A stretch of DNA of 56,398 nt from Actinoplanes xinjiangensis (lineage in GTDB: Bacteria; Actinomycetota; Actinomycetes; Mycobacteriales; Micromonosporaceae), in NCBI RefSeq assembly GCF_003148685.1, contig NZ_QGGR01000044.1, positions 1-56,398 on the forward strand, given 5' to 3'. The position numbers were made by a program, and so were the translations under genes. Numbering within the stretch: the first letter of the stretch is position 1; each line of letters starts with the position of its first letter. Below the pieces are notes generated by a model. The model was not told the origin of the DNA and ran no database searches. It worked only from the letters and a program-made list of their open reading frames with translations. Positions 50,810 to 56,398 of the stretch are shown here, one piece after another.

Positions 50810-51175
50810 TTAGACCCCGGCCGGGCGCAGACGGTGGCCGGCCATCTCCAGTTCGCCGTCGTGCACGTACACCGGCGTGTGGAGCCCGGAGTCGTCGCGC
50901 AGCACGACCGACTCGCCGTCGATCAGATAGGTGCCGCGGGCCGGGCGGCGCCGACCGGCCACCTCGCCCGCGTACGTGCCGTCCCGGCGGAGCCGGAGCT
51001 TCACCGCCCCGTCGGGGCTGCGCCAGGCACCGACCACGGCGGCGCCGGTGGACATCCGGGGAGGGGTGGCCAGGGGGCCGGCATCGGTGCCTCCGACGCC
51101 GCCCATGGCGATGGCGAGGATCGAGGCGGCGTCGAGCACGGTGAAGTCGACGCGGTGCTCACAGGAGGTCGTCAT
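50810..51175 (-). CDS. Atu4866-domain protein
   Basis: 121 aa. The C-terminal 75 residues match the small Atu4866 domain: GAWRSPDGAVKLRLRRDGTY, RRRPARGTYLIDGESVVLRD and DSGLHTPVYVHDGELEMAGH. The fold is a small beta barrel of unknown function. The N-terminal 45 residues are unremarkable and there is no clear signal peptide. It ends about 50 bases before the lipoprotein gene on the same strand and follows the TetR gene by 118 bases; a regulatory link is possible but not shown. Confidence 0.75.
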   Translation of the reverse strand: MTTSCEHRVDFTVLDAASILAIAMGGVGGTDAGPLATPPRMSTGAAVVGAWRSPDGAVKLRLRRDGTYAGEVAGRRRPARGTYLIDGESVVLRDDSGLHTPVYVHDGELEMAGHRLRPAGV

Positions 51176-51293
51176 GGTGTCGGGGCTCCGGTTCGGTCGG
51201 GGTCGGCCTCTCCGGTCGGCACCGACCGCCCGCGCACCTGGATTTCCTGAGTTGCGATCGGGAGCGATCCGGTAGGCGGACGGGTGCCGCGGA

Positions 51294-51893
51294 TCAGCCC
51301 ATGGCGCGCAGCGCCGCCGTGACCGCCACCGTGAACTTCTCCAGGTAGTCGTCCTCGATCGGCTGCCGGGCCACGGCCAGGCGCCAGTAGAGCGGGCCGA
51401 GGATCAGGTCGACGGCCACCTCCGGGTCGGTGCCGGCGGGCAGCTCACCCCGGGCCACCGCCTGGCCGATCAGCTTCTCGCCGACCGCCTGCTGGTGGGT
51501 GCGCAGAGCGCGCTGGAGCGTCTCCGCGATCTGAGGGTTGCGAGCCGCCTCGGCCATCAGATCCGGGATGATCTGGGAGGCCATCCGGTGCCGGAGCGCC
51601 GTGCTGACGATCAGCAGGAGCAGCGACAGGTCCCCGGAGAAACTCCCGGTGTCGGGAAGTGGAACTTTTCGTTCCGCGACATCCGAGATTATCTCCATTA
51701 CCATTTCGAGCTTGTTGCTCCATCTACGATAGATCGCCGTCTTGCCGACACCGGCACGACGGGCAACCGCTTCGATGGACAGCCGGCCGTAACCGACCTC
51801 TGCCAGCTCGTTCATGACCGCGTTGCGAATCGCCACGGTGATGTCGCCTCGGAGCACCGCCGCTCCGGCTGGTGCGCGCTTAATCGTCGCCAC
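51294..51893 (-). CDS. TetR-family transcriptional regulator
   Basis: 199 aa. Helix-turn-helix at about residues 30-60: GYGRLSIEAVARRAGVGKTA, IYRRWSNKLEMVMEII. The C-terminal all-helical ligand domain ends with a TetR_C-type stretch (LGPLYWRLAVARQPIEDDYL). GTG start. An inverted repeat just upstream (51914-51928) is a candidate operator that would also lie in the promoter of the divergent polysaccharide ABC exporter, making the exporter a possible target. Confidence 0.88.
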   Translation of the reverse strand: MATIKRAPAGAAVLRGDITVAIRNAVMNELAEVGYGRLSIEAVARRAGVGKTAIYRRWSNKLEMVMEIISDVAERKVPLPDTGSFSGDLSLLLLIVSTALRHRMASQIIPDLMAEAARNPQIAETLQRALRTHQQAVGEKLIGQAVARGELPAGTDPEVAVDLILGPLYWRLAVARQPIEDDYLEKFTVAVTAALRAMG

Positions 51894-51913
51894 ACGGTCA
51901 CTATAGCGCTACG

Positions 51914-51928
51914 ACGTAACGGTTGCGT
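51914..51928. promoter_or_regulatory. Candidate TetR operator
   Basis: ACGTAACGGTTGCGT, an inverted repeat with one mismatched pair (ACGTAAC / GTTGCGT around a central G). It lies 21-35 bases upstream of the TetR GTG and within the divergent region before the ABC permease gene. Confidence 0.45.
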
Positions 51929-52080
51929 TCCGCCGTTTGGTCAGCTACCGTCACAGCCGCGTCGATACGAACCCGTTCCATCGGCGCGGTCGAGGGCCTG
52001 TCATGCTGCATGCTGTGTCCTCGCACCAGGCATCGGATCCCGCCGCGCCCCAAGGGCCGACCAGATCGGAGCACCACCCC

Positions 52081-52977
52081 ATGACAGAGACGGCGGTCGC
52101 CTCGGCCGACGCCGGCCTCTCCCTCAAGGAGCTGGCCCGGCGCAACGGTCTGAGCGCCTCCGGACGGCTTCCCAGCCTCCCGGAGTACACGCGGGACCTC
52201 TGGGCGTACCGGCATTTCATCCGGGCGCACTCCAGCGCGAAGATAACCTCGTCGCTGGGCAACACCAAGCTCGGCGCGGTGTGGCAGGTGCTCACACCGA
52301 TCATCAACGCCGCCGTCTACTACGTGATCTTCGGCCTGGTGCTCGGTGGGCACGAGGAGATGCCGAACTTCATCGCGTACCTCTGCATCGGTGTCTTCGT
52401 CTTCCAGTTCACCCAGTCGACGGTCCAGACCGGCGCCAACGCGATCACCGGCAACCTCGGCATGATCCGGGCGCTGCACTTCCCGCGCGCCAGCCTGCCG
52501 CTGTCGGCCGCCGTGGTGGAGATCCGCAACTTCGTCGTGGCGCTGTTCGTCCTGATGGGCATCGTGCTGCTCACCGGTGAGCCGATCACCGTGCAGTGGC
52601 TGCTCCTGGCGCCCCTGCTGCTCCTGCAGTCGTTCTTCAACCTCGGCCTGGGCCTGTTCATGGCCCGCTACGGCTCCAAGGTCCGCGACGTCAAGCAGCT
52701 GATCCCCTTCGTCATGCGGTTCTGGCTGTACGGCTCGGCCGTGCTCTACCCGGTCACCAAGTTCCGGGACGTGCTGAGCGGCTGGAAGCTCGAGGTCGTC
52801 GAGGCCAACCCGCTGCTGGTCTTCATCGAGCTGGCACGTCACGCGCTGCTCGAGGAGGCGGTGCTCGCGAACACGCCCACCGTGCTGTGGATCCAGGCGA
52901 CCGTCTGGAGCCTGGTCGTCGGCGTTCTCGGTTACCTGTACTTCTGGCGCGGAGAGAAGGGCTACGGCCGTGGCTGA
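52081..52977 (+). CDS. Polysaccharide/teichoic acid ABC exporter permease (Wzm/TagG type)
   Basis: 298 aa ABC-2 permease with six helices. Family marks: HFIRAHSSAKITSSLGNTKLGAVW, VYYVIFGLVLGG, LGMIRALHFPRASLPLS and the C-terminal RHALLEEAV region. These exporters move undecaprenyl-linked polysaccharide or polyol-phosphate polymers to the outer face. The ATG at 52081 follows GGAG. The start of the ATPase gene overlaps its last eight bases. It could export a polymer made by this region's glycosyltransferases; that is inference. Confidence 0.88.
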   Translation: MTETAVASADAGLSLKELARRNGLSASGRLPSLPEYTRDLWAYRHFIRAHSSAKITSSLGNTKLGAVWQVLTPIINAAVYYVIFGLVLGGHEEMPNFIAYLCIGVFVFQFTQSTVQTGANAITGNLGMIRALHFPRASLPLSAAVVEIRNFVVALFVLMGIVLLTGEPITVQWLLLAPLLLLQSFFNLGLGLFMARYGSKVRDVKQLIPFVMRFWLYGSAVLYPVTKFRDVLSGWKLEVVEANPLLVFIELARHALLEEAVLANTPTVLWIQATVWSLVVGVLGYLYFWRGEKGYGRG

Positions 52978-53740
52978 CAACGAGCGCATCCCCACTGTCA
53001 TCGCCGACGATGCCCACATCGTCTACAAGATCCACCAGGCCGCTGCGGGCAGCTCCAGCCCGCTCGCCAGCTTCAAGCGCCTCACCACCCGCAGCAGGAA
53101 CGCGAACGTCCGTGAGGTGCATGCGGTCCGCGGTGTGAGCTTCGTGGCCTACAAGGGCGAGGCGATCGGTCTGATCGGCACCAACGGCTCGGGCAAGTCG
53201 ACCCTGCTGCGTGCGGTGGCCGGGCTCCTGCCGGTGTCCAGCGGCGCCATCTACGCGGCCGGTCAGCCCTCGCTGCTCGGTGTCAACGCGGCCCTGATGA
53301 ACGAGCTGCCCGGAGAACGCAACGTCGAGCTGGGCTGCCTCGCGATGGGCATGTCGCCGGCCGAGGTGCAGGCGAAACGGGACGACATCATCGAGTTCTC
53401 CGGCATCAACGACAAGGGTGACTTCTCCTCGCTGCCGATGCGGACCTACTCCTCGGGCATGTCGGCCCGGCTGCGGTTCTCCATCGCGGCGGCGAAGAAG
53501 CACGACGTGCTCCTGATCGACGAGGCGCTGGCCACCGGTGACGCGAAATTCCGCAAGCGCAGTGAGGAGCGGGTCCGGGAGCTGCGCCGCCAGGCGGGCA
53601 CGGTGTTCCTGGTCAGCCACAGCGAGCAGTCGATCCGGGACACCTGCGAGCGCTGCATCTGGCTGGAGGCCGGCGAGATCCGGGCCGACGGCGCGACCTC
53701 CGAGGTGATGAAGGAGTACGAGGCCTTCTCCCGCAGGTAG
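52970..53740 (+). CDS. Polysaccharide/teichoic acid ABC exporter ATPase (Wzt/TagH type)
   Basis: 256 aa. Walker A GLIGTNGSGKST near 68-79, signature YSSGMSARLRF, Walker B DVLLIDEALATGD and H-loop VSHSEQS. The N-terminal segment with HAVRGVSFVAYKGEAIG is typical of the TagH/Wzt subfamily. No C-terminal carbohydrate-binding domain, so substrate recognition is of the TagH-short type. GTG start overlapping the permease gene. Confidence 0.9.
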   Translation: MADNERIPTVIADDAHIVYKIHQAAAGSSSPLASFKRLTTRSRNANVREVHAVRGVSFVAYKGEAIGLIGTNGSGKSTLLRAVAGLLPVSSGAIYAAGQPSLLGVNAALMNELPGERNVELGCLAMGMSPAEVQAKRDDIIEFSGINDKGDFSSLPMRTYSSGMSARLRFSIAAAKKHDVLLIDEALATGDAKFRKRSEERVRELRRQAGTVFLVSHSEQSIRDTCERCIWLEAGEIRADGATSEVMKEYEAFSRR

Positions 53741-53764
53741 GCCCCGTACCCCTTCCGTGCCGCG

Positions 53765-54799
53765 CTAGTTGACCGACAGATGCACGTGGTTGGTGTGGTC
53801 GCTGGACGGGTCTCCGCCCGCCCCGCTGTACGACCTCCAGCCACTGCTCGGTAGCCAGATCCGGCGGTACCAGATCACGTAGAGCACGTTCAGATCGTCG
53901 GCGTTGTTGATGAAGTAGTTCGCCAGGTTGTCGCCGTAGGTCTTGTCGCCGCCCGTGGCGTCCCCGCCGAAAGTGCCCTTCTCGGAGGAGAAGTCACAGG
54001 CCCGGCCCTTGGGGTGCTCGCCGCTGTTCTGCTCGCGCCAGCACTTGGTGAACCGGGTGAACCCGTCGGCGCGGGCCTCGTTGTAGGCGTGCAGCAGGGT
54101 CGCGGTCACGCAACCGCCGGTCCCGGTCGGGTCGGTCTTGCTACAGCCGGTGCCGCCCGGGCCCGGCGCCGCGTCGGCACTGCCGCCGCCGTCGGACGCG
54201 GAACTGGCGTCGTCGCCCTGGTTCGCCGCCTTCAGAGCCGCCTCGGCCTGCTGCTTCTGCTTCGCCATCACGGTGACCTGCTTCTGCTGGTCCTTGATGG
54301 CGATGTCGATCGCGTCCTTGGCCTTCTTCCGGGTCTCCCGGGTGGTCTTCAGGTCCTCGATCGCCTTGTTCTGGTCGGCGGCCACGATCGCCAGGGTCTC
54401 GGCCCGGCCCAGGAAGCCCTCGGCCGAGTCGGAGCTGAGCAGGGCCGCCATCGGCCCGCCCCGGCCCGCGGTGTACGCCTGGGAGGCGAGCAGGTCCAGC
54501 CGGTCCTGCTGAGGTCCCAGATCGGCGTCCAGGCGCTTCAACTCGGCGGCCAGCTTGGTCTGCTGTTCCTTGGAGGTCTTGAGTTTGGCCTTCGCCTCGA
54601 CGAACCCCTTGGAGGCCTTCTCCAGTTTGTCGATCAGTGACGCGGAGCCGCCCTCGCCATCGTCACCGGAGTCGCCGGGAGCGGCGAGCAACCGGGGGGC
54701 CGCGGTGGCCGGCGTCGGGGCGACGGCCAGTCCGCACGCGGTGATGAGCAGCGCCAGCAACGCCGCTAATCGCCGCGCAGTGTTCTGCTGCACAGGCAT
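53765..54799 (-). CDS. Secreted coiled-coil protein under c-di-AMP riboswitch, copy 1
   Basis: 344 aa. Signal peptide (RRLAALLALLITACGLAVAP, cleavage near ATA), long coiled coil at about 55-200 (KLEKASKGFVEAKAKLKTSK, LKTTRETRKKAKDAIDIAIK), Gly/Ser linker, and a C-terminal domain from about 225 with GGCVTATLLHAYNEARADGF, HPKGRACDFSS, NVLYVIWYRRIW and DHTNHVHLSVN. The H..GRACD and DH.NHVH motifs look like a zinc-peptidase (LAS/D-Ala-D-Ala carboxypeptidase-like) fold. Together these suggest a cell-wall hydrolase like the NlpC/P60 and RipA types. Divergent paralogue at 55279. ATG at 54799. Confidence 0.8.
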   Translation of the reverse strand: MPVQQNTARRLAALLALLITACGLAVAPTPATAAPRLLAAPGDSGDDGEGGSASLIDKLEKASKGFVEAKAKLKTSKEQQTKLAAELKRLDADLGPQQDRLDLLASQAYTAGRGGPMAALLSSDSAEGFLGRAETLAIVAADQNKAIEDLKTTRETRKKAKDAIDIAIKDQQKQVTVMAKQKQQAEAALKAANQGDDASSASDGGGSADAAPGPGGTGCSKTDPTGTGGCVTATLLHAYNEARADGFTRFTKCWREQNSGEHPKGRACDFSSEKGTFGGDATGGDKTYGDNLANYFINNADDLNVLYVIWYRRIWLPSSGWRSYSGAGGDPSSDHTNHVHLSVN

Positions 54800-54810
54800 T
54801 TCCTTCCGTC

Positions 54811-54927
54811 GGCCGCCGGCCGGGTTAGCTGACGGGTTCGGGACGAAGGAAATCCCTACCGCTGTGGCGGATTCACCCCGAGGGAATATGGTTCCCCGGC
54901 TCGCCATTGACGGCGATTAGGCGGCGG
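54811..54927 (-). promoter_or_regulatory. c-di-AMP (ydaO/yuaA) riboswitch, copy 1
   Basis: The minus strand has the hallmark blocks GAGCCGGGGAACCA, CGGGGTGAATCCGC, GCGGTAGGGATT and CCCGAACCCGTCAGCTAACC, closed by a GCCGCC/GGCGGC base stem. These are the conserved ydaO elements. It ends just before the ribosome site of copy 1. Cyclic di-AMP binding normally switches expression off. Confidence 0.93.
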
Positions 54928-55147
54928 CTCCCGTGCGGGAACCGCACCGACCATACCCACTCGATCGACAGATCGACAGTTCTCGCACGCCCCGCGATTG
55001 TCTCGACACGAGCGGTGACAGCAATTACAGAAAGTCGTTGCAAGGTAACACTTTTGGCGGTTCCCAGGGTCTGATCCACGGCGATATCTCGGGTAAACTG
55101 GCCGCCGGTCCTGCCAGGACGGCACCGCCCCCGAGTTGCCGGCAGGC

Positions 55148-55260
55148 CACCGCCCAATCGTCGAAAGGCGAGCCGGGGAACCAGGTCACTGGGGTGTATC
55201 CGCAGTTTGCGGTAGGGATTGCTTCCGTCCCGAACCCGTCAGCTAACTCGGTCGGCGGTG
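55148..55260 (+). promoter_or_regulatory. c-di-AMP (ydaO/yuaA) riboswitch, copy 2
   Basis: CACCGCC (55148-55154) pairs with GGCGGTG (55254-55260) as base stem. Inside are GAGCCGGGGAACCA, TGGGGTGTATCCGC, GCGGTAGGGATT and CCCGAACCCGTCAGCTAACT. It is nearly identical to copy 1 in the conserved core and lies directly before the ribosome site of the second paralogue. Confidence 0.93.
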
Positions 55261-55278
55261 ACACGGAAGGAACTGTTG

Positions 55279-56307
55279 ATGACCGCAAGTCCCCGCCGGT
55301 GGCTGATACTTGCCCTGGCGCCGCTGGTGACCGCCGTGCTGGTGACGGCGCCCGCCTCTCCGGCCTCGGCCGAGCCCGGCGGCTCCTCGTCGACTGCTCA
55401 AGAGCAGGAACAGAACGGCGATTCGGATGCACTTCTCTCCGATGTGATCGAAAACACCAATCGCCGCTACGTGACCGCCAAGGCGGCCGTGGAGAAATCG
55501 GTGAAGGCCCAGACCCAGCTGGCCAACCAGATCAAGCAGGCCGAGGGCCGGCGCGACGCGCTGATCCCCGAGGTCGACAAGATCGCCAAAGAGCAGTACA
55601 TGACGGGCAACCTCAGCTCGATCGGCTACCTGTTGCAGGCCAACTCCTCGGGTGACTTCCTGGAGAAGGCGGTCTCCCTTGAGGAGATCAACCGGCTGCA
55701 CAACGCCAAGCTGCGCGAACTCAACGAGGCGCTCCGGACCATCAAGGAGAGCAAGGTCCGGCTCGACGCCGAGGTGAAGCAGCAGCAGCAGAACGCCGCC
55801 GTGATGAAGAAGCAGAAGGACCAGGCGACCGACGCGCTCGCCCTGGTCGGCGGCAAGGGAGTCACCGACGGCCTCGTGGTCGCCAACTCACCCGAGGCGG
55901 CGCCGGCACCCCGCAACTCCAACGGCGGGTTCTCGGCCGAGGGCTGCACCGAGAAGGACCCGACCACGAACGGGTGCGTCACCAAGCGCACGCTGCACAT
56001 GTACAAGGAAGTCAAGAAGGCCGGCTTCAACAACTTCGTCGGTTGCCACCGTGACGGTGGTCCGTTCGAGCATCCCAAGGGCCGCGCCTGCGACTGGTCG
56101 CTCCAGAAATCCGGGTTCTCGTCGTTCGACACCGACAAGGAATTCAAGTACGGCAACAACCTGATGGCGTTCCTGGTCCGCAATGGCGAGGAGCTCGGCA
56201 TCTACTACGTGATCTGGAACAAGAAGATCTGGTTCCCCGCGAACGGGTGGAGCAACTACCACGGGGTCAGTGATCACACCGACCACGTGCACGTATCCAT
56301 GCTCTAG
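55279..56307 (+). CDS. Secreted coiled-coil protein under c-di-AMP riboswitch, copy 2
   Basis: 342 aa. Signal peptide (WLILALAPLVTAVLVTAPAS, cleavage near ASA), coiled coil at about 55-195 (AAVEKSVKAQTQLANQIKQA, LRTIKESKVRLDAEVKQQQQ), and the same C-terminal domain as copy 1: NGCVTKRTLHMYKEVKKAGF, HPKGRACDWS, YYVIWNKKIW and DHTDHVHVSML. The conserved His/Asp/Cys set suggests a metal-dependent peptidoglycan peptidase, not yet named. ATG at 55279 behind GGAAGGA. Ends in a strong terminator. Confidence 0.82.
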   Translation: MTASPRRWLILALAPLVTAVLVTAPASPASAEPGGSSSTAQEQEQNGDSDALLSDVIENTNRRYVTAKAAVEKSVKAQTQLANQIKQAEGRRDALIPEVDKIAKEQYMTGNLSSIGYLLQANSSGDFLEKAVSLEEINRLHNAKLRELNEALRTIKESKVRLDAEVKQQQQNAAVMKKQKDQATDALALVGGKGVTDGLVVANSPEAAPAPRNSNGGFSAEGCTEKDPTTNGCVTKRTLHMYKEVKKAGFNNFVGCHRDGGPFEHPKGRACDWSLQKSGFSSFDTDKEFKYGNNLMAFLVRNGEELGIYYVIWNKKIWFPANGWSNYHGVSDHTDHVHVSML

Positions 56308-56321
56308 GTGGCTGGTGTTAA

Positions 56322-56363
56322 ACGCGGGTTGATCAGAGTTTCTGATCAACCCGCGTCGGTCTT
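56322..56363 (+). terminator. Strong intrinsic terminator
   Basis: A 16-bp perfect stem, ACGCGGGTTGATCAGA with TCTGATCAACCCGCGT, 3-base loop, then CGGTCTTT. Placed 15 bases after the stop of the copy 2 gene. Confidence 0.88.
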
Positions 56364-56398
56364 TGTGGGCTGCTGCGGGTGAGAGACAGCGGCGGCCG

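Noticed and set aside
1..56398. CRISPR array, transposase, integrase or phage genes
   Set aside because: No spaced direct repeats of CRISPR type, no DDE or recombinase motifs. The holin-like domain at 7.5-7.9 kb is part of a phosphodiesterase fusion, not a prophage.

Overview
This is a high-GC window (roughly 70% by eye) with many GTG starts, GTGA/ATGA start-stop overlaps and Arg/Ala/Pro-rich shadow frames, which points to an actinomycete. The gene mix (16S leader, SigF/SigB-type sigma factor, ydaO and yybP-ykoY riboswitches, LuxR-type two-component systems, a complete pseudaminic acid pathway) fits Micromonosporaceae and perhaps Actinoplanes; the genus is inference. No insertion sequences, prophage genes, tRNAs or CRISPR arrays were seen.

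Layout. 0-1.3 kb: 5' tip of a 16S rRNA gene (minus strand, running off the left edge), its leader and promoter, and a purine-rich tract ending in a 9-bp tandem repeat. 1.3-3.7 kb: an RsbW-like kinase divergent from a SigF/SigB-like sigma factor, then DedA. 3.7-9.4 kb: envelope and secreted proteins (Trp-Asn-rich membrane protein, beta-propeller, holin-like/phosphodiesterase fusion, LamG protein) and a TPR protein. 9.5-12.6 kb: a long hairpin, then an apparent operon of GDT1-type Mn exporter, cyclase-family protein and TPR membrane protein behind a manganese riboswitch. 12.6-19.5 kb: secreted peptidase-like hydrolase, MarR regulator, small unknown protein, APC permease, GGDEF-EAL protein.

19.5-44.2 kb is a surface-glycan region. 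All six pseudaminic acid genes are present but split: GT2-pseH-pseI at 19.6-22.1 kb and pseB-pseC-A2-B2-pseF-pseG at 38.0-44.2 kb. A two-gene module (protein A, a possible glycosyltransferase; protein B, a degenerate methyltransferase-like protein) occurs once in each half, as paralogous pairs A1/B1 and A2/B2. Between the halves lie a FluC pair, a histidine kinase-response regulator-MMPL set with matched palindromes, a DUF2304/GT2/GtrA/GT-C lipid-linked sugar module, and a tightly coupled five-gene acyl-activation operon (ACP, SDR, AMP-ligase, LuxE-like, LuxC-like) divergent from pseB and without luciferase genes. My best candidate for an undescribed system is this combination: pseudaminate synthesis, the A/B module and the acyl operon, possibly making an acyl-modified nonulosonate surface glycan. 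The functional link is inference.

44.2-51.9 kb: quinone reductase, lone receiver protein, S66 peptidase, ECF sigma/anti-sigma pair, neprosin-domain protein, cysteine dioxygenase behind a perfect inverted repeat, a lipoprotein, an Atu4866-type protein and a TetR regulator. 52.0-53.7 kb: a Wzm/Wzt-type polysaccharide ABC exporter. 53.8-56.3 kb: two divergent paralogous secreted coiled-coil proteins, each behind its own c-di-AMP (ydaO) riboswitch.
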